Shown here piece by piece: positions 1 to 7,644 of a DNA stretch of 64,000 bases. Both the position numbers and the translations under genes were made by a program. The notes under the pieces are model-generated. The model worked only from the letters and a program-made list of their open reading frames with translations. It was not told the DNA's origin and searched no databases. Location of the stretch: positions 1 through 64,000 of the forward strand of contig DAOMOK010000030.1 of NCBI GenBank assembly GCA_035444285.1, written 5' to 3'. Source of the stretch: CAADGU01 sp035444285 (GTDB lineage Bacteria > Chloroflexota > Anaerolineae > Promineifilales > Promineifilaceae). Position 1 is the first letter of the stretch. The number at the start of each line of letters is the position of its first letter.

Positions 1-297
1 GTTTCTGTAATCATGACTTCATTTTACATGCATCAGTCATGTGTTTACCACTACCAATTCTGGAAAAGAAGTTTGACAAGTAGGATCAAGCTAGCACTTA
101 TTGCACTAGACGGGCCAGCGCGATGCCAATTCACCCTTTAGGTTGGTGGCGATTGAAGTTGTCGCGCCAACAGAAATATTAGGTTTTGCTCGACCGCCCC
201 TGAACACATCGTTGGGGCATCATTGATGCGAGACACGGCCGTACTCCCTCCCTCTCCGCTCCCAATCAAATATTCAACAAGCGTTTACTCTTGGTCA
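1..297. other. Left edge, no gene supported
   Basis: No reading frame of convincing length or composition is present on either strand. The stretch ends in a T/C-rich run that carries the first ACGGCCGT octamer (235-242) immediately before the 21-bp tandem array. It may be the tail of a feature lying outside the window, but nothing in it is recognisable. Confidence 0.5.
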
Positions 298-696
298 ATG
301 TCCGTTAGCTCCTGTCGGACGTGCGTTAACTCCTAATCAACGTGCATTAGCTCCTGATGAACGTGCGTTAGCTCCTGATGGACGTGCATTTGCTCCTGAC
401 GGACGTACGTTAGCTCCTGACGGACGTGCGTTTGTTCCTGACGGACGTGCGTTAGCTCCTGATGGATGTCCGTTAGCTCCTGATGGACGTGCGTTAGCTC
501 TTGATGGACATGCATTAGCTCCTGATGGACATGCATTAGCTCCTGATCAACGTCCGTTAGCTCTTGATGGATGTACGTTTCCTCTTGATCAACATGCGTT
601 AGCTCCTAACGGACGTGCATTTGCTCCTGATCAATGTGCGTTAGCTCTTGATGGACATGCGCTTGCTCCTGACGGACGTACATTAGCTCTTGATCA
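298..696. repeat. Tandem array, 19 units of 21 bp
   Basis: Nineteen consecutive 21-bp units follow a consensus close to ACGTGCGTTAGCTCCTGATGG. Each unit differs at a few fixed positions (GCG/GCA/TCC, TTAG/TTTG, CTCC/CTCT, GATGG/GACGG/GATCA). There are no spacers, so it is not a CRISPR array. The period equals seven codons and about two helical turns. Read on the minus strand it gives an HVHQELT heptad, but stops occur in units 2 and 15 (TAG), so it is unlikely to be a gene. A short second array with the same unit lies at 2422-2497. Confidence 0.95.
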
Positions 697-706
697 ACGT
701 ACAAAT

Positions 707-760
707 TTGCTGAATGTGAATAGGGGAATGGTACGGCCGTGCCCCTCGTTACGGCCGTGT
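707..760. repeat. Copy of a dispersed AATGTGAA...ACGGCCGT spacer repeat
   Basis: This segment contains AATGTGAATAGGGGAATGG followed by two ACGGCCGT octamers separated by CCCCTCGTT. The same block order is seen at 1547-1590, 5013-5105 and 7645-7735. The remaining bases up to 923 hold nothing recognisable. Confidence 0.5.
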
Positions 761-923
761 TGCATATCATCTGTCGCAAACTGCCAAATGACGTTAGTCG
801 TCAGGACGGGACAACATCGCCTGGACGGTGTTAGTTTGAACAATGAACATTGGCAGCAAACGCGGCGACCCCCACCGTTCGGGTACATGCTATGTCAGGC
901 TGTGTTGTATCGGAATGTCAGGT

Positions 924-1397
924 TCATAATTTGCGCTTAAAGCGTAAACCATACCACTTGTGTTTTCGTTGAAGCACTATCTTCCAACCACTCTTTGTTA
1001 ATTCGTTTACTAATTCTTTAAGTATCAATTCATGCTTTTCATTCTTGTGACCGAGCCTGGGATCCCCTTGAAGGACGCCAATTACTTGGGACTTGCCAGC
1101 AGAATAGACACCGCTTCTGCCTTCTGCTTCAGCTTCTAGCCATTCCTTGCTTGGGTAACCTTGTTCAGGAAAAAGTTTTTGCACTATTGTGCAATATTCC
1201 CAACCATCGTCTTGTTCAGGTTCGAAAGTATTGAACAATGTTTCTGTTATGGAACTTGATTGGAACGACATAGGCTGATCATAAGCCCCCTTATCTAAGT
1301 CGAATTTACGAGCAAAAACTGAACCACTCGGCGTGACTGTATCAGCAAAATACAATTGCTCGTCACTATTGATTTTGAAAACATCCCCATGTTTCAT
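924..1397 (-). CDS. Hypothetical protein, 157 aa
   Basis: A complete frame starts at ATG 1397 with an AGGGG stretch about 10 nt upstream. I do not recognise a family. The protein begins MKHGDVFKINSDEQ, is mixed acidic in the first two thirds, and ends in a strongly basic stretch rich in K, R and W (about residues 125-157, containing QRKHKWYGLRFKRKL). There is no signal peptide or membrane span, so it is probably cytoplasmic. The basic tail could bind nucleic acid, but that is a guess. It contains no ACGGCCGT copy and sits in the repeat-rich left segment with toxin-antitoxin-like genes, so it may be part of accessory DNA. Confidence 0.6.
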   Translation of the reverse strand: MKHGDVFKINSDEQLYFADTVTPSGSVFARKFDLDKGAYDQPMSFQSSSITETLFNTFEPEQDDGWEYCTIVQKLFPEQGYPSKEWLEAEAEGRSGVYSAGKSQVIGVLQGDPRLGHKNEKHELILKELVNELTKSGWKIVLQRKHKWYGLRFKRKL

Positions 1398-1546
1398 AAT
1401 AATTTTCCCCTGTGATAAGCAACCTGCCTATATGATTGCTCTACACCTATTGCAGGGCATTATACCTTTAGAAATGACCTCTTGCCATTGCGGGAAGGCT
1501 GCTTCTGCCGTGGCTGGCCTGTCTTTGAGACCGTGACACACTTGTT

Positions 1547-1590
1547 TGCTCAATGTGAACGGTGGAATGACACGGCCGTAACAAACAAGC
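1547..1590. repeat. Dispersed spacer repeat copy
   Basis: TTTGCTCAATGTGAACGGTG leads into GAATGACACGGCCGTAAC. It is preceded by GAGACCGTG about 30 bp upstream. The same two blocks in the same order occur near 4987-5105, and the second block occurs near 7645-7735. Confidence 0.55.
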
Positions 1591-1635
1591 AGATCCCCTC
1601 ATCAGCGGTCAAACCCTGTTGGTATAATGTGAATA

Positions 1636-1790
1636 GTTGGTGTGGGCACGGCCGTTGCCACACGACCAACGAATCAACCTGCCAGCGGCGTTGCCTGGGT
1701 AGGACGAGAGGCGAAGGATTGTCGCATTGTGGGCCGGTCAGCGGCTACCGGGAGGAAAGTCCATCGCATACCCAAAAAAGAGTAAAAAAA
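1636..1790 (+). ncRNA. Possible 5-prime fragment of RNase P RNA (rnpB-like)
   Basis: At 1751-1763 the sequence GGGAGGAAAGTCC matches the conserved GAGGAAAGUCC segment that lies just after the first helices of bacterial RNase P RNA. It is preceded by a hairpin formed by CCGGT, a short AGCGGC loop region and ACCGG. A TATAAT at 1624-1629 could be a promoter -10 box. The downstream conserved parts of RNase P RNA (central and 3-prime domains) are absent, because a DUF2442 gene ends at 1803. It is therefore at best a truncated remnant, or a chance match. A covariance-model search would decide. Confidence 0.25.
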
Positions 1791-1802
1791 GCAGGTGGTG
1801 TG

Positions 1803-2087
1803 TTATGGTGAACTGACCATCACCGTCGAGAAATCAGGCAGGGGTTCGCCAGTGATGAGAGCGTAAAGAACATCGGGGTCAATATCTGCTTCATTGGGCC
1901 AGCAGATGGTGCCAATATCAGGATTGACCCGCACCTGGTCGAAGTATGTTTTGTCTTGTAGGGGAGCGAACACGCCGGTAAACTCCACTATCTCGGCTAT
2001 ATTGACGATGCCGTTTGTCCCATCTTCAAAAAGCAATTCCAGTTCATAATCGGCAAGCGGTGTTGCCCGTACAATATCTAATAACAT
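1803..2087 (-). CDS. DUF2442 domain protein
   Basis: This 94-aa protein has the DUF2442 pattern: an N-terminal beta-rich half with YELELLFEDGTNGIV and IAEIVEFTGVFAPLQD, then FDQVRVNPDIGTICWPN and the closing acidic IDPDVLYALITG. Proteins of this family are small, cytoplasmic and very often encoded next to DUF4160 proteins, as here: its start at 2087 lies 4 nt after the end of the DUF4160 reading frame (2092). The pairing resembles a toxin-antitoxin arrangement, but no activity has been firmly assigned to the family as far as I know. ATG start; the last codons reach into the RNase P-like region. Confidence 0.8.
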   Translation of the reverse strand: MLLDIVRATPLADYELELLFEDGTNGIVNIAEIVEFTGVFAPLQDKTYFDQVRVNPDIGTICWPNEADIDPDVLYALITGEPLPDFSTVMVSSP

Positions 2088-2091
2088 TGGT

Positions 2092-2352
2092 CTACTCCAG
2101 TGGGTCTATCTTCAATAGAACCTCTTGTCGTCTGGCTCGCCGCCAGTTCTGTCTCAGCTCATCCTGGTGCAGGGCTGCTCATTCAACAACCATGCCCGTT
2201 ACTCTGGGTGATAATTTTCCGGCAAATAGAGATAACGTTTCGATGTTAACCAGAGCCTTATAACTGCCATATCGCACATGGAAATGTGGCGGCGGATGCT
2301 CACTGTAGTTCATGGTGATAATGATACCAAAAAAGCGGCTGATTTCGGGCAT
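2092..2352 (-). pseudogene. DUF4160 protein interrupted by an in-frame TGA
   Basis: From ATG 2352 the frame reads MPEISRFFGIIITMNYSEHP with the family hallmark HPPPHFHVRYG, and stops at TGA (2179-2181) after GMVVE. Translation past the stop continues in the same frame for 28 codons (AALHQDELRQNWRRARRQEV and on to DPLE) to TAG at 2092-2094. Family members read a tryptophan-containing EWAxxHQxEL at this point, so a single TGG-to-TGA change explains the stop. The gene is thus a recent nonsense mutant or carries a sequencing error. TGA is a normal stop elsewhere in the window. A TATAAT lies 6 nt before the ATG, compatible with a leaderless transcript. The DUF2442 gene follows directly. Confidence 0.8.
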
Positions 2353-2421
2353 GAAAGCATTATAACAGAAGTGGGAGAATGTGGAGGACACGGCCGTAGT
2401 AGATAATCAAGTCCCCTGATA

Positions 2422-2497
2422 ACTTGCGTTAGCTCTTCATAAATATGCGTTATCTCCTAACTGACGTGCGTTAGCTCTTGATCAACGTGCAAAAACT
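2422..2497. repeat. Second small array of the 21-bp repeat
   Basis: About three to four degenerate units of the 298-696 array occur here (GCGTTAGCTCTTCATAAAT, ATGCGTTATCTCCTAACTG, ACGTGCGTTAGCTCTTGATC, then a partial unit). The orientation is the same. The 1.7 kb between the arrays carries the hypothetical gene, the RNase P-like piece and the DUF2442/DUF4160 pair. Confidence 0.8.
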
Positions 2498-2573
2498 GTG
2501 GGTGATGAGTGGGCAACTGTTTGTTCAACGGGAAGGCTGGCAGGGGTTACGGCCGATCTTCAATTAGCAAAGT

Positions 2574-2606
2574 GCCCGGCGCAATGAAAGACGCCGGGCT
2601 TTTTTA
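2574..2606 (+). terminator. Rho-independent terminator
   Basis: A perfect 8-bp GC stem (GCCCGGCG / CGCCGGGC) with a 10-nt loop is followed by a T6 run in plus orientation. No plus-strand gene is recognised immediately upstream, so it may terminate an unseen small RNA or be a leftover from rearrangement. It also lies just past the stop of the minus-strand toxin gene. Confidence 0.75.
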
Positions 2607-2609
2607 TCA

Positions 2610-2873
2610 TCAGTCGCGGTACACTTCGCGGCGCGGCGCAATGAGGGCAATAATCACAATAGAATTGTCCTCGCGGATTTCATAGACAACGCGCCAATCG
2701 CCAACTCGATAACGCAAGTAGCCAGCTAATTTTCCAGTCAAACGTTTGATATTGGGGTGGTTGTATGGGTCACGCTGGAGTTGTTCAAAACAACGATTGA
2801 GCCGGCGCGCCAGAGGTTCGTCCGCCTTTTCATAAAACCGTTGGGCGGCGCGAGAAAGTTGAATTTCATACAT
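2610..2873 (-). CDS. RelE/ParE-family toxin
   Basis: This 87-aa protein has the compact RelE fold signature: an N-terminal YEIQLSRAAQRFYEKAD, a central helix pair, then RLTGKLAGYLRYRVGDWRVV and the final strand IVIIALIAPRREVY. The Arg-rich last third is where RelE toxins place their mRNA-cleaving residues. Such toxins cut ribosome-bound mRNA in the cytoplasm and are neutralised by a cognate antitoxin. The preceding gene overlaps it by 8 nt, the usual antitoxin-then-toxin layout, which suggests translational coupling and autoregulation by the complex. The toxin class is clear from sequence; the target is not. Confidence 0.9.
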   Translation of the reverse strand: MYEIQLSRAAQRFYEKADEPLARRLNRCFEQLQRDPYNHPNIKRLTGKLAGYLRYRVGDWRVVYEIREDNSIVIIALIAPRREVYRD

Positions 2874-3114
2874 GGCGGCGAATGGTGTTGAATGAAACTA
2901 AATCGCCGTTTTCCACCTGCAATTGGGCTTCGGCAAAGGCTTCCTCGAACCCTTCAATGTTCAACAATTCTGCCGTCGCTTCATTTTCTTCGCGCTCTTC
3001 CAGGTAAGCCAAAAAGTCATTGGCGACCCGTAGCCGCTCCACTGACAGGTGGCGCAGGCGCATTTCCGCCAGATTGATTAAACCTTCTTTTTCAGTTGAA
3101 AGATTGGTTGTCAT
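2866..3114 (-). CDS. Antitoxin partner of the RelE-type toxin
   Basis: This 82-aa acidic protein begins MTTNLSTEKEGLINLAEMRL from ATG 3114, chosen because GGAGG sits 6 nt upstream; an upstream ATG at 3132 lacks a ribosome site. It contains a Leu/Arg-rich helix (about residues 18-45, ending FLAYLEERE) and a C-terminal acidic segment (EGFEEAFAEAQLQVENGD) of the kind that wraps the toxin. No classical ribbon-helix-helix or Xre domain is obvious. Its identification rests mainly on position: its stop overlaps the toxin start by 8 nt. It would bind the toxin and probably its own promoter. Confidence 0.75.
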   Translation of the reverse strand: MTTNLSTEKEGLINLAEMRLRHLSVERLRVANDFLAYLEEREENEATAELLNIEGFEEAFAEAQLQVENGDLVSFNTIRRHV

Positions 3115-3268
3115 TGCTACCTCCAGATGCAAAGATTATAGATGGTCATGGGATAAAAACAAAGGGAGGGAGTAAAGCACTTGAGTGCGTCATTTGGATG
3201 ACTTAAGTGTTAGCCAGGACTATGGTTCATGGGGCATAATCTTATCCAAACTGCCTGCATCGTTATTA

Positions 3269-3324
3269 GGATATTGAGATGTTGGGTTATTATTACGCGG
3301 CTAATATCCCAATATCTCAATACC
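3269..3324. repeat. Imperfect inverted repeat
   Basis: Arms of 24 nt at 3269-3292 and 3301-3324 (GGATATTGAGATGTTGGG against CCCAATATCTCAATACC) form an AT-rich hairpin about 45 bp before the next start codon. It could be a regulatory or termination structure. The spacer 3115-3268 holds only a weaker repeat around AGCACTTGAGTGC. Confidence 0.6.
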
Positions 3325-3369
3325 CGGAATATCCCAGGTTATTAAAGCATCCCTCAGGAGGATATCACC

Positions 3370-4974
3370 ATGTCCTATAACGACACCGTTAATGCTCTGG
3401 CCGCCGATGCGGCCCAACTGGAGCAACTTTATCAAACGGCTCTGCAAGCCGGTGAAGCCGAGGCTTTCCAGCAAGCCATCGAAGCCAGCCACACGGCCGT
3501 GCCGGACAACCTGCTCTACGCCGCCTGGTTCTACCGCCTCAAACAGACCGCCGCCCAGGCCAAAGGGTACGTGGTCGCCTGGGCCTGGGTCATCCCCCTG
3601 GCGGTCATTAACGGCCTGCTGTTCTGGTGGCTCTCGGATGATCGTTTCACCGTCACCATCAAGGGGCTGCTTCCGGGGACCGACCGTGACTTTCTGCCCG
3701 GAATCGTCTTGTTAGCTGCGCCACTCTGTGCAGCCTTTGTGCTGGTTTACTTAACGGCCGTCGGCCATAAAAGCTGGCGTCTGAGTGCGCTCATTGGCAT
3801 TGTCCTGCTCACGGCCGTTGGCTATGTGCTGTTGGTGTATCCGCAGTTGGGGATACGGCCGTTTCAGGAACAATACCTCAACCTGATGGCGATCCATTTG
3901 CCCATCCTGGCCTGGGTGGGCGTGGGCGCGTTCCTGGTCGCCGGGCACCGTGATCCGGTCAATCGGTTTACCTTCCTGATTAAATCCCTGGAAGCCTTCA
4001 TTTTCGGCGGCTTATTCCTCATTGCTGGTGTTATCTTCACCGGGATCACCATCGCCCTATTTGCCGCCCTCAATATCGAATTACCGGAAGCGGTGATGCG
4101 CCTGTTTATCGCTGGTGGGGTGGGGCTGGTATCTGTGGTGGCTGTAGCCGTGATGTACAACCCCACCGTGCCCCCGGCCGAACAGGCCTTTAATGAAGGG
4201 CTGAGCAAACTGGTAGCCCTGCTCATGCGCCTGATGCTGCCCTTAACGCTGCTCGTCCTGCTTATTTATCTGGCCTTCATCCCCTTCAATTTCCGCGCCC
4301 CGTTCGACAATCGTGACGTGCTGATCGTCTTCAACGTGATGCTCTTCGCCGTCGTGGCTTTATTGGTGGGTGCCACCCCGGTGAACCTGACCGGACTTTC
4401 GCCGCGTCTGGCCCGCTGGCTGCGACTGGGCATTACGGCCGTGGCCGCTTTGGCCCTCCTGGTCAGCCTCTATGCGCTGGCTGCCATCATCTACCGCACC
4501 GCTTATGACCGGCTCACCCCCAACCGCCTCACCTTCATCGGCTGGAATCTGATTAACATCGGCCTGCTGATCCTGCTGCTGTTTTACCAACTGCGGGTCA
4601 AAGAGGGGCGCTGGCTGACCGGACTTTATCGCGCTTACAGCGTGGGCACTGTCGCCTATGCCGTCTGGACAGTGGTCGTGATTCTGGCGCTGCCCTGGCT
4701 CTTTCGTGTTGATCAAGAGGCGTTGAATAACTTGCCTCTGTCTGTGCAGAAGATCGTTTACGACAAACCCGACCCCATCCTGCTCAAATGCACAGACAGC
4801 CCGCACATTTATCTCATCGAAAATGGCGAAAAACGGTGGATTGACACCATCGAGACCTTCAACGAGCGTGGTTATGTCTGGCGTGATGTGAATTTTGTCT
4901 CTTGTGATGATTTGCGCCGCATCCCCGATGGTATGCCCATTCCGGCCGATGCCGGCCCACCGCCGCAACCATGA
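3370..4974 (+). CDS. Multispanning membrane protein with soluble C-terminal domain
   Basis: A 534-aa protein starts at ATG 3370 with AGGAGG 8 nt upstream. The first 65 residues are a soluble helical segment. About 11 hydrophobic spans follow between residues 67 and 455 (for example WVIPLAVINGLLFWWL and LGITAVAALALLVSLYALAA). The last 70 residues form a soluble domain with PILLKCTDSPHIYLIENGEK and a second Cys in FVSCDDLRRIPDG. The middle resembles the DUF4153 type of membrane protein. The tail resembles small beta domains found at the ends of many Chloroflexota surface proteins; both are family impressions, not proofs. Substrate and function are unknown. TAV tripeptides at several places come from ACGGCCGT copies. 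Confidence 0.8.
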   Translation: MSYNDTVNALAADAAQLEQLYQTALQAGEAEAFQQAIEASHTAVPDNLLYAAWFYRLKQTAAQAKGYVVAWAWVIPLAVINGLLFWWLSDDRFTVTIKGLLPGTDRDFLPGIVLLAAPLCAAFVLVYLTAVGHKSWRLSALIGIVLLTAVGYVLLVYPQLGIRPFQEQYLNLMAIHLPILAWVGVGAFLVAGHRDPVNRFTFLIKSLEAFIFGGLFLIAGVIFTGITIALFAALNIELPEAVMRLFIAGGVGLVSVVAVAVMYNPTVPPAEQAFNEGLSKLVALLMRLMLPLTLLVLLIYLAFIPFNFRAPFDNRDVLIVFNVMLFAVVALLVGATPVNLTGLSPRLARWLRLGITAVAALALLVSLYALAAIIYRTAYDRLTPNRLTFIGWNLINIGLLILLLFYQLRVKEGRWLTGLYRAYSVGTVAYAVWTVVVILALPWLFRVDQEALNNLPLSVQKIVYDKPDPILLKCTDSPHIYLIENGEKRWIDTIETFNERGYVWRDVNFVSCDDLRRIPDGMPIPADAGPPPQP

Positions 4975-4986
4975 TACTTCCTTGCT

Positions 4987-5105
4987 GAGACCGTCTCTCA
5001 GACTGTGCCACATTTAGTGAAACGTGAACGCTGGAATCATACGGCCGTACCCCCGCATCTATCAATTTCGTTACGATTGTGGCGGGGTACGGCCGTTTCT
5101 ATAAA
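4987..5105. repeat. Dispersed spacer repeat, full-length copy
   Basis: This copy holds the block GAGACCGTCTCTCAGACTGT, then GTGAACGCTGGAATCATACG and GCATCTATCAATTTCGTTAC, and ends with GGGGTACGGCCGT. The last three blocks match 7645-7735 in the same order. It lies in the spacer between the convergent gene ends at 4974 and 5172; the remaining 65 bases hold nothing recognisable. Confidence 0.65.
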
Positions 5106-5171
5106 TTCACTTCCTCACCATCCTGCTGTGATCACTCTTCGAGACCGTGCTTCATCAGTACGGCTGACTTG

Positions 5172-6719
5172 TTATCGAACCCGTTTGTAACGACTGTATC
5201 CTCCCAACGAACGCTCACAGGGTGTCAAGACAAGGACTGTTTCGGGAGGCATGGAAACCGTTATAAAGGCCGCCTGGACAGTGCATACAGAGGGGAAATC
5301 TACTGGAGCAAGTACATCACTCATGGGTGTGTCATCCATCAAAGACTCATTAGCGATCAGCACCTGTTCTGTAATGGTTGTGCCAGACGGGTTGACCAGA
5401 ACAACTATTGTCTCCAGCGCTCGATCCGTATAACGCTCAAACGCCAGCAAGCGATCTGACTCCACAAGCCGGAAATTCCCGATGCGCAGCGCCCGGTGCT
5501 GTTTCCGCAACGCGATCAGCTTCTTGATCCAGGCCAGTTCGGGATTGTCGTCGCGTACCAGGTCCCAGCGCATGGGCCCGCGATTTTCAGGATCGCTGCC
5601 CCCAGTCATTCCCACTTCACTGCCATAGTAGATGTTCGGAGCGCCGGGCAATGTAAACTGCAACGCCTGGACCAGACGGCGAAGCGATCCGCTGGGAATC
5701 TGACTGGCGATACGCGGGATATCGTGGTTATCAATTACCATCCAGGATTTGAGTAATGGTTCGATGCCAGCATCAGTGACCAGGCGGTGCAGCATACGTC
5801 CGGCTGCTGCGGGTGGGATCACGCCTGAAGCCAGGCCCAGCACAATATGGCGCAGGCTGAAGTTCATGACCGCGTCAATGGACTCGAGCCATCTACCGGG
5901 GTAATTGACGATCTCGCCCACGATCAGAGAGCCAGCCTTTTCCAGGTGCGCGGCGCGGGTGAGATCGCGCAGATAATCAAATCCCAATTCAAAGGCCGTG
6001 TCCAGACGCCAACCATCGGCGCCGTCACGCAGGTAACTGCGCACAACGGAGTCTGGATCTTCATAAAGATAACCGCGCACAGCCGGGTTTTCGAGGTTTA
6101 ACTCGGGCAGGTTTTGGAAGCCTGTCCATGACCGCGCACCGCCAGTGTACTGAAATCCAATGGCAAACCAGTCCCGCCAGGGACTGGCGGGGTTCTCGAG
6201 TGCATCCTGAAAGATCGGGGCATTCCGCCCCATGTGATTGAAGACCCCATCCAACACCAACTTCATATCGCGGGCATGGACATCTGCTACCAGACGCAAG
6301 AAGTCATCCCGGTTTCCAAACTCAGGAGAGATTTTCATAAAGTCCAGGGCATCGTATTTATGGTTCGTGTATGCCATATGGATCGGGTTGAGATAGAGTA
6401 CATCCGCCCCAAGCTGGTGTATATGGTCGAGCCGGCTACAGAGACTCGCAAAATCCCCGCCCCAGAACTCTAATTCCTGGCTATTCAGTCTCGCATCTGG
6501 CAAGTAAACACCCGGGTTCGGCGTTTCTGACCAATCACGCAGCACTTTGGGGGGCGGATACAGCGCGCGCTTGGCATCCAGGTGGGATGAGGGCGCGAAT
6601 CGGTCCACGAGTACCTGATATACGATGGCGCCATTACGCCAGTCCTGCTCACGCCTCACAAAGGTCTCAGGGTCATCATCTTGGGTCAGTCTATTTGCTG
6701 GGGTTCTGGTTGTTGTCAT
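5172..6719 (-). CDS. GH13 alpha-amylase family glycosidase
   Basis: This 515-aa enzyme carries the GH13 conserved regions in order: region I DGVFNH (157-162), region II GWRLDTAF with nucleophile D240, region III IVGEI with acid/base E269, and region IV DNHD with D333. The N-terminal GAIVYQVLVDRFA and the C-terminal beta domain (about 400-500) are also typical. It would hydrolyse or transfer alpha-glucosidic bonds of starch-, maltodextrin- or trehalose-type substrates. There is no signal peptide, so it is probably cytoplasmic (maltogenic amylase or oligo-glucosidase-like). No ACGGCCGT occurs within it. It stands alone on its strand, followed upstream by a DUF2071 gene transcribed the same way 90 bp away. 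Precise specificity cannot be read. Confidence 0.92.
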   Translation of the reverse strand: MTTTRTPANRLTQDDDPETFVRREQDWRNGAIVYQVLVDRFAPSSHLDAKRALYPPPKVLRDWSETPNPGVYLPDARLNSQELEFWGGDFASLCSRLDHIHQLGADVLYLNPIHMAYTNHKYDALDFMKISPEFGNRDDFLRLVADVHARDMKLVLDGVFNHMGRNAPIFQDALENPASPWRDWFAIGFQYTGGARSWTGFQNLPELNLENPAVRGYLYEDPDSVVRSYLRDGADGWRLDTAFELGFDYLRDLTRAAHLEKAGSLIVGEIVNYPGRWLESIDAVMNFSLRHIVLGLASGVIPPAAAGRMLHRLVTDAGIEPLLKSWMVIDNHDIPRIASQIPSGSLRRLVQALQFTLPGAPNIYYGSEVGMTGGSDPENRGPMRWDLVRDDNPELAWIKKLIALRKQHRALRIGNFRLVESDRLLAFERYTDRALETIVVLVNPSGTTITEQVLIANESLMDDTPMSDVLAPVDFPSVCTVQAAFITVSMPPETVLVLTPCERSLGGYSRYKRVR

Positions 6720-6808
6720 TGTATCTAATTATCCATTCGTTCATATTTTATACATCTACTATTGGTCGAAGCCCTACGCCCAGGCTCAGCCGCAGCTGGA
6801 ACACCTTG

Positions 6809-7603
6809 TTAGCTTTCTGCCACGATTTGGGGTGGTAGATAGATAGTGAATTCCACAAGTGGCTGCACCAGGACGCTGTGGGGCGACTGCTGCTCTTCAG
6901 CCGAAACCAGACCGGTTCGGCTGAGTAAGCCAAAGTTCGCTTTGATCAGGCTGGCTGGCTGCACCAGCAGTTGTTCATGCCAGACACGATACGACCCCAC
7001 ACGGCCGTCGCGCCGATGATAAAAACTCACCAGCGGATGTGTCAGATAAACAAGCCCGCTCTCGATGTCTGGAAACCCCGGCAGGCACAGGGACGGCTCG
7101 TTGTTCTGGCTCAGTTCCACCTCGGCCGGCGCCCACTCCGCATCCGTCTTCATGTGATACCGCCTGTATCGGCCAGCCTGCGGGTCAAATTCGCAGTCAA
7201 ACGTGATCCGGCCGGGGTGCCAGGGCAGTTTCCAGAGTTGCCGGGGGACGACCACCGTCCACGAGTCAAGCGTTGTGCCCAGGAACCAGACGCCTCGTTC
7301 ACCCGTGTTCGTATCCACGATATAGACGCGGTAGTTCGTCTGGCCCATCCGAAATTTCGGAAATGGTATGACGGCCGATGTGAAATCCACATCCATAAAA
7401 GGAACAACGGAGATCAGGGCCTGGGCACGGCCGTCTATCTCCACCTCATCGAGCTTGAACCGATCGGGGATGAGGCCCGCGAAGCGGGCAGGATCAACAG
7501 CATACGTGATGATAGCAAAATGGTGGAGTTGGCAAACGACATCAATCCCCCTCGTCTGGGGGCGCTCATTCAGTACATCATCAAACTTCAACGGCGTTAA
7601 CAC
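6809..7603 (-). CDS. DUF2071 (YqjF-like) protein
   Basis: This 264-aa protein matches the DUF2071 pattern, a beta-rich fold related to acetoacetate decarboxylase: YAVDPARFAGLIPDRFKLDE near the start, ALISVVPFMDVDF, then FRMGQTNYRVYIVD and GVWFLGTTLDSW, and a closing YHRRDGRVGSYRVWHE. Members are cytoplasmic and functionally poorly defined. It may share a transcript with the GH13 gene downstream, but the 89-nt gap makes that uncertain. No alternative family fits better. Confidence 0.82.
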   Translation of the reverse strand: MLTPLKFDDVLNERPQTRGIDVVCQLHHFAIITYAVDPARFAGLIPDRFKLDEVEIDGRAQALISVVPFMDVDFTSAVIPFPKFRMGQTNYRVYIVDTNTGERGVWFLGTTLDSWTVVVPRQLWKLPWHPGRITFDCEFDPQAGRYRRYHMKTDAEWAPAEVELSQNNEPSLCLPGFPDIESGLVYLTHPLVSFYHRRDGRVGSYRVWHEQLLVQPASLIKANFGLLSRTGLVSAEEQQSPHSVLVQPLVEFTIYLPPQIVAES

Positions 7604-7644
7604 GAACCTTCCACAAGAATTTCAGACATGTCGCTGTTCCTTTC

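Noticed and set aside
333..536. Minus-strand frame encoding repeated HVHQELT heptads
   Set aside because: It is a by-product of the 21-bp period. TAG stops in units 2 and 15 confine it, no ribosome site precedes it, and the variable columns do not follow codon positions.
298..696. CRISPR array
   Set aside because: Units are contiguous and alike along their whole 21 bp; there are no unique spacers and no cas genes near.
2092..2352. TGA read as tryptophan (recoded stop) in the DUF4160 gene
   Set aside because: TGA ends several intact genes in the window, for example at 4972-4974, and other tryptophan codons are TGG, so a plain nonsense mutation or sequencing error is simpler.
5090..7001. Long gap without ACGGCCGT over the GH13 gene as proof of recent transfer
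   Set aside because: With about 145 copies and a mean gap of about 440 bp, one or two gaps of 1.9 kb are expected by chance, so this gap (and the one at 10019-11750) is not significant alone.
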